Source of the DNA: Chamaecrista fasciculata
Taxonomy: Eukaryota > Streptophyta > Magnoliopsida > Fabales > Fabaceae
DNA: 64,000 nucleotides
Assembly: GCA_003254925.1 (NCBI GenBank)
Contig: QANZ01005364.1
Coordinates: 225,626 to 289,625, forward strand
Direction of reading: 5' to 3'
Part shown: piece by piece, positions 1 to 11,190 of the stretch
Position numbering within the stretch: position 1 is the first letter of the stretch
Layout: the number at the start of each line of letters is the position of its first letter
Notes under the pieces: generated by a model
Databases searched by the model: none
What the model was told of the DNA's origin: nothing
What the model saw: only the letters and a program-made list of their open reading frames with translations
Translations under genes and position numbers: made by a program

Positions 1-682
1 TTGTTTTTATTCAATTAAAAATGAAGAGTCTTTTTGCTTTTGCCATTTAATTTAATCCTTTTTTCTTTTTAATATATCATGAATTTATGATGTAGAGTTG
101 TAGTCTATTTGTTTTATTTTTTTGGGTCAAAAGTTGTAGATCGTTACTCGTTTTTTCTTGGGTCAGAAATATGATAAATATGGGCCGTAACTCTTTCAGG
201 CCCAAGAGATAAGTGATTTCGAAGAAAACAATTCATTCTCCTATTGGATTAGCTCATTAGCTAGAGACTAGAGTGGCCCAAAAGATGAAAATTTCTTCTC
301 TTATTGTTATTACATGTTCCTTTCCTGTCAAAAATAAGCTATGAAACTTCAGCCCACTTTAAAAACAAAAATCAGCCATATTTTGCACATATAATGAATA
401 TATTACTATATGACTATATGTATATTTTGCCTTACTTGATCTCTCCTTGTATGGCCTTGTGTCATTTTATGATGAATAAAACTTTTTGATTTCTGACAAA
501 AAAAAAAAATATTACTATATAAAAGGGTTGTGTTTTTGTAGCATATTACAAAAAAGTTGATTATTCAAGTGGTGAGTGAATTAGTATAGTAACTTGTAAA
601 GTGTCAAAAAAAAAGTTGATGAGATGATTTAAAATTAATTTTTTATATAATAATTTGATATTGATTTAAATGTTTAATCATT
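1..682. other. Non-coding left edge
   Basis: A+T-rich DNA with no gene I can support. Short open frames here (for example 304-489) have no recognisable domain and are probably chance. Confidence 0.5.
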
Positions 683-1080
683 CAATAAAGACAAAAATAT
701 TATTTTGATTCTCAAATTTAACACCGATCGTTAATTTTGTCCCTAATATTCTTTTAATTAATTTTGTTTTTAATGTTTCACATTTTGGTCAATTTTATTT
801 TTTATTTTTACTTTAGCCAAATATTAATGACAAAATCTCTGTAGTTAATGATATGTAATGTAAAATGAATATAAAAATAAAATTAAATCCTAAATTGAAA
901 ATCAAGAAGCAATATATTATTAATTTATTGAAAAAAATTAATCAAAAAATAATATTGACCAAAATATAAAATATTAAAGAAAAAATTAACCACAAAAAAA
1001 TATTAAGAACAAAATTAACAAGTGATATAAAATTTGAAGATGAAATTAATAGTTTTGGCTTGAATAAAAAATATCTTCTG
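683..1080. repeat. MITE, family M1 copy 1
   Basis: Two arms around a short centre are imperfect reverse complements. The left arm carries 'aatttaacaccgatcgtt' and 'atgtttcacattttggtc'; the right arm carries their complements near 930-1070. The same arms recur at 22655-23612, 32790-33077 and 55885-56245, so this is a repeated family of roughly 350-400 bp. I could not define exact ends or a target-site duplication, so the superfamily is open. Confidence 0.6.
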
Positions 1081-1105
1081 ATTACTTTTTGTTTAGTAAA
1101 ACACT

Positions 1106-2032
1106 AGGGTCAGTTCGTTTGCGCTTATAATAAAATCTGCTTTGATTATAATCAGAGTATGATTATAATCAAAGTTGATTATTTGTGTATTGGTGTTTGG
1201 ATGAATGTTGATTATTTGGTGTGACATTATTGAAATGGGTATGTAATGATTGTGGTTGGTAGATAGAAGGGTAAGGAAATTGATAAATTGTATAGGGGTA
1301 GAAATGGAAGAAAAAGTTGGAAAAAGTAGGAAAAAGTAATATGTGATTTGATTATAATGAAAGTGTGTTTGGATGTGATTGTTGCTTAAAAAAAATCAAA
1401 TTATGTCACTGTTTGCCTTGGAAAGCGTGAAAATATGATTATAATGCAACTTTGGAGGTGATTATTTTGTTTGGTCGACCATTCTATTTTTGCCTACGAA
1501 ATGATGGACCAAAAGGACTAAAGTGTAGTAATCAGGCTCCGACATTCAGTGGACTATTAAAAAAATGGTCCACCGTTTGGCACAAGATGAGAGAGAATGT
1601 AAAAAATCACTTCAGACCCGAAAAAAAATTTCAATGTGGCTCATTTCAGGTATTCGGTCGACCATTTTTTGTATCGGTGGACCAAACGTCGTGCCTGATA
1701 GCATTCTCAGGTTGAAATTCGGTCGACCATTTTTTGAATCGGTGGACCGAACGTCGGGCCTGATATCATTCTCAGGTTGATATTCGGTCCACCGTTGACA
1801 GAATTAGTCGACCATTTCAGGTAAATTACTATTTTAGCCTTGGGTTGTGTGATTGAATGTATTAGAGTATAGGTAATTATAGGTATATATATAGGGGTAT
1901 AAGTATAATTGGGTGTGTTTGATTATAAAAAAATCAAGATTATAATTTGATCAGAAAATAAACGCAAACGAATATGCTTATTACGATTATAATCAAAGCA
2001 GATTATAATCAAAACGCAAACGAACTGGACCT
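1106..2032. mobile_element. Non-autonomous hAT-like element, 927 bp
   Basis: The two ends are inverted: the left starts AGGGTCAGTTCG and the right, read in reverse, starts AGGTCCAGTTCG. Further inverted similarity follows ('gattataatcaaagcagatt'). The element is flanked by an exact 8-bp repeat AAAACACT at 1098-1105 and 2033-2040, the duplication length typical of hAT transposons. No transposase frame is present. A stretch at about 1235-1262 ('atgtaatgattgtggttggt') recurs in reverse orientation near 54585-54605, which suggests a related element there. Confidence 0.75.
1465..1830. repeat. Repeated GGTCGACC/GGTGGACC hairpin units
   Basis: Inside the hAT-like element GGTCGACC recurs, each time followed 15-30 bases later by a partner such as GGTGGACC or GGTCCACC. 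Two units, starting near 1650 and 1718, are almost identical direct repeats of about 68 bp. Each unit could form a short hairpin. No protein domain is recognisable in the overlapping frames. Confidence 0.6.
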
Positions 2033-2259
2033 AAAACACTGAAGAGTGGAAGAGAATCAGAGATGGATAACTTTGCCTTGGAATGGCCGTTTCACTATTG
2101 ACTAAAACGACGACGAAGTGGACATTGCCTTATCCTTTATACGACGCTGCGTTTGTGGGGCAGTTGTCACGACCACACCTACATCTGGAACACTAAGCTC
2201 AGCTAAGAATCAATGGTAAATTGAAGTAATCAACTGATCATCTTGGGCAACAATCTTCA

Positions 2260-5144
2260 ATGAAAACCGCAATAACCAAAATTCCCATTAATCCGTTGAA
2301 CTCTCCATCACAATCTTCACCGCGTCTTCTTTATTACCTCCCTTCACTTTCTCGTAGAAACCGCAAAAAATTTCTTATCTTTTCCGGCAGAAAATGGAGC
2401 CATGTCTCCAAATCCCTGAGATTGTGTTCCTTTCGAGCTTATTGTGTTCCCAGCACCACCAAATTCGGCGGCTGGGATGATCTGGAAAATGTTACTGCAT
2501 CGGGGGAACCTGGTGAGTCGGATATGTTTCGCAATCTTTTAATTTCAGTTGGACTTGATGATAGGAAGAACATTTTCGTATTTCTGTTAGGGCTTGTGTG
2601 TGCTTTGGCAATTTCTAGGGTTAAGGTTTCTTCCATCGTTCTGCTTCCAGCTTCTGTGTTGGTTTTTGCCACTGGTTTTACGGTAGGGATTTTTCGTAAT
2701 GCAACTCCTAGTGATGTTAGAGTCGATGGAACTAAGAGAAGGGGAAGGGAGGAGAATTTGAACTTGGCTGCTGAGAAGTTGAGGAACTTGATGAATTTTT
2801 TTGATGAACTTGATTTTCAGGTTAATAACTTGAAGAGTGATGTACAAAGTGCTATCAGAAATAATAAACTTAGAATGGGTGATTTGGATGGTTACATTAA
2901 AGTCACAGATTCCATAAGACTATCAACGTTGAATGCTAGGAATTTTGTCAAGACTTTAATCGAAAGTGATGAAAACTCTGGTGGCATTTCGGTTGAGAAA
3001 CCTAAGTCAGGTAGAAGAAAGAAAGAAGTTGGACAAAATGGGTACCAGATACTACAATCTATTAGCAGTTTGTTTGGAGAAAACTTGGCTAGCTCCAATT
3101 CTGCTAAAGTTAAAGAAAATGTTAAGCAAGAGATGCCACAGAAAGAATTTGATCAAACTCGAGGAAGTAACAGTACTTCTCTGGTTGAAGATGGGTCATT
3201 AAATTCAGGCAATGATTATAAAACAAGTCATAATTTGGGATCTTCTCATGATTCATCGAGAACCTCTGTGTTGGATGTCAATGAAAACGGGAGAACCAAA
3301 GTTACTTCTCAAAAAGAAATATATGATTCAGGGGACGAGGATGGAAGCACCAAAAGATTTCCTGACAAGAAAGAAAATAGTTACCAGAATAATAGACTAC
3401 GGTTTTCTGATAATCGCAGCTTCTCTTTAGAGATGGATTCCAATAGAATAACAGATGTGTGGGAATCCAATGATAATCTGCTTGATTCTGAAAATCTTAA
3501 TGTCAGAATGAAACACACTGAAAGTAAATCTTCCTTCGTGCATGAGCAGATGTTCGACAGAGCTCACGAAACATACAGGTCTTCTCATAAAAAGAGGGAA
3601 AAGGGATCTTTCAGTTCTCAGTATACAGAAGGTGGGGAGAACAGTGAGGATCACCACAATCTTTGTAATGACTTGTTTACACAAGAAAGTGGATTGAATA
3701 CATCTTCAACTTCAAAGATCTCAGATGATGTGGTCTTTGATAGATATCTTGCCGGAGCAACAGACCTCTTAAAGCAAGCCAAAGAGTATCTAAAGGGTAG
3801 ACAAGATGAGGATCAGGCTGAAATCATGTTGTACGAGTCTGCCAACTTACTTTCCAAAGCTGTAGACTTGAAGCCTATGAGTTTATTGGCTGTAGGCCAG
3901 TTAGGAAACACTTATCTTCTTCATGGAGAATTAAAGTTGAAGAGTAGTCGGGACATTAGAACTCTTCTGTCAGGGAGCTTCAATTCATCATTGAGGAAAA
4001 ATAGTAAAATATTGAAGAGATTGCAAAATAAAATCACCAGTAAAGAAGAAGTTGCACCTTTGCTAATTGATGTATGTGAGGAGTGTGAAGAACTTCTTGT
4101 GGAGGCAGGCAGAAAATATAAGCTGGCATTATCAATTGATGGGAATGACGTGAGAGCCCTGTATAATTGGGGTCTGGCACTCTTTTTCCGTGGGCAATTG
4201 ATAGCAGATATTGGTCCAGTAAGCAATTTCCTCGATATCATGATATTTCATGTTTCATGTTCCTTACTAGCACCTGTACACTTTAGTGTGCTGCTAAATT
4301 GGTTCTAGAAATGATTTATTAGTTAGAATGTGACATAATAAGTTTTGTCACCTAGATGTTGGTTCGCATAAGTAATTCTACCGGTTTGGTTTGCTGAATT
4401 TTTTGTTTTGTATACATTTTTGAAATTTAGTTGATTTACTTTCAAATATCACAGGCTGCAGCTTTTGAGGCTGACAGAGTTTTCTTGGCTGCAATTGACA
4501 AATTTGATGCTATGATGTCCAAAGGCAATGTTTATGCTCCTGATGGTAATATTTCTGTGTGCTTAATTTTTTCATTTGTATTTTTCGCATACAATACAAT
4601 TGCAACCAGAGAATAATTTGTCTGATAGATTGTGTAAATTATATGGCCCTCAACAGACTTGCAGTCTTGCAGAATTTTAAGGCAATATAGCATATTAGCA
4701 TCTAACTGGTGCAAAATATTTGTATAAAAGATCACATTTTAGGAACTGCATTATGGATATTATATATATATATATATACAGAAACAATAGACACTAACTT
4801 CTTAAAAGTTTCTCATGGAGGATTTTTGCATAGAAACTCTCATCCTTGGGTCCCAAACTGCTCTTTTACTGCATCTCTATTTTTTTTAACCATTTCCTTT
4901 TGTAGTGAGAGCATTTCCATTTGACTTGTGATTTGAACTTGTTGAAATCACAGCTCTGTTCAGATGGGCTGCGGCTTTACAGCAAAGGTCTCGCTTAAGG
5001 CCAACTAGTAGTAAAGAGAAGGTGAAGTTGCTTCAGCAAGCTAAAAGGTTATATGAAGATGCCCTTTATATGGATTCCAGTAACATCCAAGTGAAGGATG
5101 CCTTATCTACATGTATCTCTGAGCTCAATTATAGACAGTTCTAG
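2260..5144 (+). CDS. TPR-like, probably plastid membrane protein (3 exons)
   Basis: Spliced exons 2260-4218, 4455-4545 and 4954-5144 give 746 residues. Borders are a GTAAGC donor after 4218, acceptors ATCACAG and AAATCACAG, and a GTAATA donor after 4545; all join in frame. The first 60 residues are rich in Ser, Arg and Lys and poor in acidic residues, as in a plastid transit peptide. Two hydrophobic segments follow at about residues 104-119 and 123-145, then a long, polar, serine-rich linker. The C-terminal third contains helical TPR-like repeats, such as the stretch ending 'RALYNWGLALFFRGQL' and the last exon's 'LYEDALYMDSSN'. TPR repeats are protein-interaction scaffolds; the partner cannot be read from sequence. 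If intron 1 is retained the frame stops at 4308. A relic copy of part of exon 1 lies at 6030-6165. No close named homologue comes to mind, so no symbol is given. Confidence 0.8.
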
Positions 5145-5508
5145 TGTGTTCTTTGAAAGAGGCAACCCTGATAAAGCTTTGCACTGAAGCATGTACTTTG
5201 TTATTTTTGGTCCATTTTCTCCATTCAAATTTAATCCCCAGGGATTGTGTTTTTAGATAAAAAGCAGGCATATTGCTGGCTCCTGTGGTTGTAAATTACA
5301 GAAAACTTTATGGTACCCGTACTCTCAGTCATCTCTTAGTTGGCAGTGATATTTGGATACTAAATACTGAACATCTGTTAATCTAAGTAGGGTGCTGAAA
5401 CATTTTTGGGTATCAGTAAGTTTCCCTTAATTATGGAATAAATTCTAATAAATCAATGTTCTTAATTTTGCCCTTTATTGTGTCTATGTATCAAGTGTTT
5501 TAAGTATA
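5145..5508. other. 3' flank of TPR gene
   Basis: Presumed 3' UTR followed by A+T-rich spacer. No second gene is visible. Confidence 0.5.
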
Positions 5509-5688
5509 TCTTATATTATATGGCTCCACTCCTTTCTGGTCGTCCATGTTTAAAACTATAGTCTATAAAAATAAAAATAAGAGAAAATTTACTATTTGGT
5601 CTCTCTTTCTTTACTAAGTTAACAATTTAGTCCCTTATTTATTTTACATACATATTTGCGTGCCCGTTAGGGCACGCAAAGCCCCTAG
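5509..5688 (+). mobile_element. Mini-Helitron, 180 bp
   Basis: Starts with TC after an A (TCTTATATTATATGG). Ends with a GC-rich hairpin, GCGTGCCC-gtta-GGGCACGC, then AAAGCCCCTAG followed by T. A 5' TC, a subterminal hairpin and a 3' CTAG inserted between A and T are the defining marks of Helitrons. It is far too short to encode Rep/helicase, so it is non-autonomous. Related ends occur at 39240-39462, 53934 and probably 21441-21625. Confidence 0.75.
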
Positions 5689-6029
5689 TATAATATATGT
5701 ACATGGCCCTGCAGAGAAAATATTCATCACAGTTTATTTGTTCTCTCTGACTTTCTGTTTGCAGTTGTACCTGCTGTCATTTTCACTATTATACTTGTTT
5801 GTATATTGCAAAAATGACGAAGCTTTAGCACTATCTTGATCTTCTATGAATTGTTGAAAGCTAACGGAACTTTTTAAAAAATACATATATTTTTTGAAGA
5901 GAACATCAAGCTATGGGCCGGCCAATCAATTTGCATATTTGAGCTTTTGATTATACACCGATGGGATTTTCGGGAGTAACTCACTCATACATACTTTCAA
6001 GGTTACCCCTTGTCGGAAAATTATTTGAA

Positions 6030-6165
6030 GTGTGAGAATCCAATGATAATCTGCTTCATTCTGAAACTCTGAATGTAACAATGTAACATGGAAAATGAAT
6101 CTTTGTGCATTCGACGATGTTCAATAGAGTGCATGAAAGATGAAACATCTTAGTCTTCTCATTTG
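6030..6165 (+). pseudogene. Relic duplicate of TPR gene exon 1 fragment
   Basis: This stretch aligns by eye with about 3459-3595 of the TPR gene: both hold 'aatccaatgataatctgctt' followed by diverged but collinear sequence, including the motif around 'tcttctcat'. The copy has indels and no open frame. It is in the same orientation as its parent, about 2.6 kb downstream, so it is a local partial duplication that has decayed. Confidence 0.7.
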
Positions 6166-6268
6166 TGCAGCAGCCTGTTATGAACGAGTTACAAGTGAAG
6201 AAATGCTTCATGAGCATCTTGGTTGTACTAAACAAAATGATCAAACATAAAAATTATAAACTTTAAGG

Positions 6269-7543
6269 CTAAGTTGGAGAATTTTTTCCCAAAAGAATAT
6301 CAGAACCCGATTCCATTTCCTGCATCAGAGCATACTTGTAGAGCTTCTCATTGAAGAGCACCTGTGGATCCTTGTTAAGTAAAACCCCATTTTCATCATA
6401 AGCGTCCTTCAAGAACACAACCCAGTTCATCTCTGTTCCTGCCAAATAAAACGTTCTGGGTTGTTTCAAAAGCATATGATAAGTATGCTTAGTCAAACAA
6501 AACTCCTCCTTAAATTCTACTATATGATGTATAGAGGCTTTCTTTTCCAATGTCAAATTCAAGAACTCATGTATAACACCTACCCTGTACTTCTCTGCCT
6601 CCAGGGTCCATACATCCAATTTGGAGCCCTGTAAATAGGGGGACACCAATGGAAGTGTGTTCAACAAATTAAGCTTCCTTGTATCATCTATGTCCAAATC
6701 CAAATCCTTCCCATATTTCACAGGAAACTTGAATGCCCTCTTAGCTCTCTCCTCATCAACCATAAACTCTCTCTCAAGCGCACTCACTGCCAATAAAGGG
6801 TCCCAATTCACTAATTCAAGTATCCTCTTCCCATCATTTTCAACCACAACTCTAAAATAATTTGGATACTTCAAAATTCGGTCTCTGAAATCATCTGGAA
6901 TCCCAAACAGAGTTCTGCAGTGATGAATCTTACTCAAAGGAATGCACTTATTGGCAGACATCATCAGCAATTTGCGGACCTTATTGACACGGTCCAATTC
7001 CATGGCATCCATGATGGCTTGCTCCTCTGAGAGCAACTCCTCCATAAATTCTGTGAAGCCAAACCACATTTTCCCATCAGTGTGCCTGTAAGTCTCAAAA
7101 ATCAAAGGATGGCGCTCGATTGAGCGGGAAACCTTGCGGCCTCGGGGAAACCCTAAATCGTGGTAGAGCTTTCCGGCATCATCGAGGCGTAGCACATGTT
7201 CAGGCTGCTTGGATAGGAACTGTTTAGACCTAGTAAGAAACTTGAATTGTGAATCACGTTCAACAATGCGCTCAAAGTAAGGGATACGGTTGGCCTCAGT
7301 TTGGACAAGCTTGGTTCGAGGGCTCTCTTTCTTTTTGCGTTTCTTCCTGAACTTTTTAGGGGTTTTGGTAGCTAGAAAGGAGGTGGAGAATCGAGAATGG
7401 AAGAAGGAAAAATAGGGTCTAATGAGATCATGATTAGGAGTACAGATTAGAGGTTGAGCTATAGATATAGGTAGGATTACGGTTTTGGAGGATTTGATTT
7501 GAAGATTAGAAGTGTTGTTGAGGAAGAACATGCGCCAAGTCAT
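6269..7543 (-). CDS. PORR-domain organelle RNA-binding protein
   Basis: A single-exon frame of 424 residues starts at the ATG 7541-7543. The basic N-terminus (about residues 1-60, with an RKKRKKK cluster) suits an organelle targeting peptide. The rest, about residues 70-405, matches the plant organelle RNA recognition (PORR) family, formerly mislabelled as ubiquitin carboxyl-terminal hydrolase-like. Characteristic stretches are 'RDSQFKFLTRSKQFL', 'HPLIFETYRHTDGKMWFGFT', 'GIPDDFRDRILKYPNYFRVV' and 'FYLAGTEMNWVVFLKDAY'. Family members such as WTF1, WTF9 and RPD1 bind group II intron RNA and promote splicing in plastids or mitochondria; which organelle applies here is not decided by the sequence. 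Length is normal and no lesion is seen. A 5' UTR intron is likely (see 7557-8250). Confidence 0.88.
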   Translation of the reverse strand: MTWRMFFLNNTSNLQIKSSKTVILPISIAQPLICTPNHDLIRPYFSFFHSRFSTSFLATKTPKKFRKKRKKKESPRTKLVQTEANRIPYFERIVERDSQFKFLTRSKQFLSKQPEHVLRLDDAGKLYHDLGFPRGRKVSRSIERHPLIFETYRHTDGKMWFGFTEFMEELLSEEQAIMDAMELDRVNKVRKLLMMSANKCIPLSKIHHCRTLFGIPDDFRDRILKYPNYFRVVVENDGKRILELVNWDPLLAVSALEREFMVDEERAKRAFKFPVKYGKDLDLDIDDTRKLNLLNTLPLVSPYLQGSKLDVWTLEAEKYRVGVIHEFLNLTLEKKASIHHIVEFKEEFCLTKHTYHMLLKQPRTFYLAGTEMNWVVFLKDAYDENGVLLNKDPQVLFNEKLYKYALMQEMESGSDILLGKNSPT

Positions 7544-7556
7544 TGAACTTCTGGAA

Positions 7557-8250
7557 CTGCAGATATGAAAAAAAAAAAAAAAGAAGCAGTTAATTAGTTC
7601 GTAAAATTATACAAGGCAATTGAAAGCAATTTCATTTTCCACTTGGTAAAATAAGAAGCCATACGATACGCGATTCACAGTTACAGACTTTACACAGCCT
7701 AAACCGAATTTATAGCAATGAGGGAAGCAGAGTATGATGTTTAAATGTAGAAACGAGAGAGCAATGCGTGCTAAGAAAAAAAAGAATGAATGATTCTTAT
7801 AAATGCAAACATGACATCACTGAAAAACAATAAATAAGTTGCAACCTAAAACTTTATGATAGCATATCATGTCGGAATTAAACTACATCCTTCCATGGCT
7901 ATATTTTGTTAATCTCCCTCTACCCAAACAGCACCTTGAGAGAAAGTTACCGAAGCCAAAATTCAAATTGATACATACATAAAGTAAGCTTCAAGTTCGG
8001 AAACAATCGAATGAAAGAATCACAATTTTCAGTTCTGCGAATACCAGACCAAAGCATTCATACAAAAGATGACCGACGCTTACCGTCTAGCAGCACAAAG
8101 AAAGAGAAGCGCAGAACAGAAGCTTCGCACCACCGAAACGGAGAGGCACCGCAGAAGGAGAGCATGACGGCGACGGCGTGGTATATGAATGAGTGAATGA
8201 CTTCCCAAATCACAAATGGGAGTTTCGGCCCTAGAGGAAAACCAGGAGGG
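7557..8250 (-). other. Likely 5' UTR intron and leader exon of PORR gene
   Basis: On the minus strand a long T tract followed by CATATCTGCAG ends at 7557, thirteen bases before the start codon: a strong splice acceptor. A matching donor, GACG|GTAAGC, lies at 8084/8083. The leader exon would therefore run from about 8250 to 8084 and the intron from 8083 to 7557. The leader is G+C richer than its surroundings, as expected of a transcribed 5' end. Confidence 0.55.
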
Positions 8251-8318
8251 CTAATCCAAACTTTTCAACACCGGTAACCATGAGTCAAATGCTTAACTAG
8301 GTCATAAATTTATGTTTT

Positions 8319-8432
8319 TAAATTTATTTTAGTCTTAAATGTTTTAAAAGTTTCATATTGATCATAAATGTTGTTATTTAGTCTATAAATTTATTTTAGT
8401 CTTAAATGTTTTAAAAGTTTCATATTGATCAC
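8319..8432. repeat. Tandem duplication, 67-bp period
   Basis: The stretch starting 'aaatttattttagtcttaaa' at 8320 is repeated almost exactly at 8387, through 'tcatattgatca'. It sits in A+T-rich MITE-like sequence downstream of the PORR leader and codes for nothing visible. Confidence 0.7.
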
Positions 8433-8726
8433 TTGTTTCATAGTAAAAAAGGCAAAATTGGTTATATTTGTCTTGTTTTTAGTCCGAATGCAGCAAATTT
8501 ATAGTTATGAGTTATTTTTAACGAGTCTTTTCTATTCAATTTGGACCGTTAGTAAATGAAGTTTTGAAAATGAGTTTGAAACCAATTTTTCATAATATTT
8601 TACTTTTGATGACAAACTCATTTTCGAGTATAATTTGACTTTATTTGTTGACAACTTAATTGTGTAGAAAAAAAATGTTAAGAGTAACACATAGTTCCTT
8701 TCTCATTGTATTCAAACTTAAAAGTA

Positions 8727-9162
8727 GGGGTGTTCACGGGCTGGGTTGGGTTGGGTTGGGTTTAGGGCGAGTTGGTTTGGGCTCATTAATTTATTTGGCG
8801 GGTTGGGTTGGGTTGGACTAAAGAAAATAATTGAGTCAATCCAAACCAACCTAAACCAAATAGTGGCGGGTTGGTTTGGGTTGGGTTGGCGGGCATACTA
8901 GTTTTTTTTTATTTTATTTTTTATATATTTATTTTATAAAAAATTTGGTCTCTGTTAAATTTTTTTCTTTAATTTGGTCTTTCACAATTTGTTTTTTATG
9001 GACTAAATTGAGAATAAAAATTTATTAATTGACCAAATTGTAAAAATAATATTATTTGTGATATTAAAATAGAATTTTAACTAAATAAAAATTAATTTTA
9101 TTTTTTATTTAATATTTTTGCGGGCCGGCGGGTTGGTTTGGGTTGAGCGGGCTCAAAATCTT
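8727..9162. repeat. GGGTTGG-rich low-complexity repeat up to the gap
   Basis: Runs of GGGTTGGGTTGG, partial reverse copies ('aaccaacctaaacc') and GCGGGTTGGTTTGG surround an A+T-rich core, and the run continues into the N gap. It differs from the plant telomere repeat (TTTAGGG). A related 'ctgggtcgagccgaact' motif is found at 18549-18610. The gap probably reflects difficulty in assembling this repeat. Confidence 0.6.
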
Positions 9163-10120
9163 NNNNNNNNNNNNNNNNNNNNNNNNNNNNNNNNNNNNNN
9201 NNNNNNNNNNNNNNNNNNNNNNNNNNNNNNNNNNNNNNNNNNNNNNNNNNNNNNNNNNNNNNNNNNNNNNNNNNNNNNNNNNNNNNNNNNNNNNNNNNNN
9301 NNNNNNNNNNNNNNNNNNNNNNNNNNNNNNNNNNNNNNNNNNNNNNNNNNNNNNNNNNNNNNNNNNNNNNNNNNNNNNNNNNNNNNNNNNNNNNNNNNNN
9401 NNNNNNNNNNNNNNNNNNNNNNNNNNNNNNNNNNNNNNNNNNNNNNNNNNNNNNNNNNNNNNNNNNNNNNNNNNNNNNNNNNNNNNNNNNNNNNNNNNNN
9501 NNNNNNNNNNNNNNNNNNNNNNNNNNNNNNNNNNNNNNNNNNNNNNNNNNNNNNNNNNNNNNNNNNNNNNNNNNNNNNNNNNNNNNNNNNNNNNNNNNNN
9601 NNNNNNNNNNNNNNNNNNNNNNNNNNNNNNNNNNNNNNNNNNNNNNNNNNNNNNNNNNNNNNNNNNNNNNNNNNNNNNNNNNNNNNNNNNNNNNNNNNNN
9701 NNNNNNNNNNNNNNNNNNNNNNNNNNNNNNNNNNNNNNNNNNNNNNNNNNNNNNNNNNNNNNNNNNNNNNNNNNNNNNNNNNNNNNNNNNNNNNNNNNNN
9801 NNNNNNNNNNNNNNNNNNNNNNNNNNNNNNNNNNNNNNNNNNNNNNNNNNNNNNNNNNNNNNNNNNNNNNNNNNNNNNNNNNNNNNNNNNNNNNNNNNNN
9901 NNNNNNNNNNNNNNNNNNNNNNNNNNNNNNNNNNNNNNNNNNNNNNNNNNNNNNNNNNNNNNNNNNNNNNNNNNNNNNNNNNNNNNNNNNNNNNNNNNNN
10001 NNNNNNNNNNNNNNNNNNNNNNNNNNNNNNNNNNNNNNNNNNNNNNNNNNNNNNNNNNNNNNNNNNNNNNNNNNNNNNNNNNNNNNNNNNNNNNNNNNNN
10101 NNNNNNNNNNNNNNNNNNNN
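9163..10120. other. Assembly gap (958 N)
   Basis: All bases are N, so nothing can be said about content. Any reading frame drawn across it is an artefact. Confidence 0.99.
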
Positions 10121-10796
10121 TGTTGGGGCTACAAGAGAAAATAAGAAAATAATAGACAAGAAATAAAAATATTAGTAAAGACGGACTGCGTGGTATTTGG
10201 CCGAGGCACGGATATCTCGCTTTCTTTAAGGTAATTCACGCCCTCCACGGGTAGAAACTTTGTCTATTTTCCCGGTGTAGTGGTACACGGACGCGTCACC
10301 TCCAGGATACAACGGCCAAATACTCGCCTTTTTGAGTCTACAACTTCTACACAAAGAAGTAGACAGGACTCTACTCCCACACTTTTTCTCTACCCAAAGA
10401 CACAAGTGTTTTGCTCTCACTTTCACAACTAGTATTGTTCATATGTCTTACTAAAAAAACTCCAACACTATATACACACACGCAGGAAATTAACAAGCCG
10501 TTGGTAAATTTATTTCTCTTTAATATAATGTTTATTACCACCGTTTTTATTCCAACGTACATATATATATTAATTGTATATTAATTGCCTTTGTAACGAC
10601 CAGAGCAACGCATGACTGTTTCATATTAAAGTTTCGGTTATATTTTTTTTTTATTTATAATAATATACAATATCACATCCGACTCTTCAAAAGTTAGATG
10701 ATGATCTCTTTTTCTCTTTTTTATTTTTCTTGTAATGGCCAAAAAAAAAATATTTTCTTCTTGATAACCCTTGATCCTAACAAAATGTTGTAATGT
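10121..10796. other. Unassigned sequence right of gap
   Basis: A 250-bp stretch of moderate G+C (10170-10430) is followed by A+T-rich DNA. I see no domain, splice structure or repeat. It could be the end of whatever fills the gap. Confidence 0.4.
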
Positions 10797-11190
10797 AGGG
10801 TAAATTCCACTTTGGTACCCTGTTTTATAGACCAATTCCACTTTGGTACCCTGTTCTTTTAAAAGTGACACTTTGGTACCCTGTTCTTTCAAAAATGTCA
10901 TTTTGGTACCCTGTTCTTTCAGAAGTGACATTTTGGTACTCTGTTCTTTAAACCAAGTGACACTTTGGTACCCTAAAAAAAGATAGAATAGGGTAACAAA
11001 TAGTGAAAGAACAGGGTACTAAAGTGTCACTTGGTCCAAAGAACCGGGTACCAAAATGTCACTTTTGAAAGAACAGGGTACCAAAATGATATTTTTGAAA
11101 AAAACAGGGTACAAAGTGTCACTTTTGAAAGAACAGGGTACCAAAGTGGAATTGGTCCATAGAACAGGGTACTAAAGTGGAATTTACCCT
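10797..11190. repeat. Foldback element made of 30-bp GGTACC units
   Basis: Left arm: GGTACC-containing units begin at 10812, 10842, 10872, 10902 and 10932, exactly 30 bp apart, with one more at 10964. Each reads roughly 'cactttggtaccctgttctt'. The right arm holds the reverse complement units at 11013, 11046, 11076, 11107, 11136 and 11167. Both outer ends read AGGGTAAATTCCAC inward. The whole 394 bp would fold into one long hairpin. Related units occur at 14265-14312 and 33262-33376. No exact target-site duplication is visible. Confidence 0.8.

Noticed and set aside
4431-4616. Separate 61-residue gene
   Set aside because: It is exon 2 of the TPR gene with flanking intron.
9098-10159. Open frames of 333-353 residues across the N gap
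   Set aside because: They consist almost entirely of unknown residues from the N run; there is no evidence for coding.
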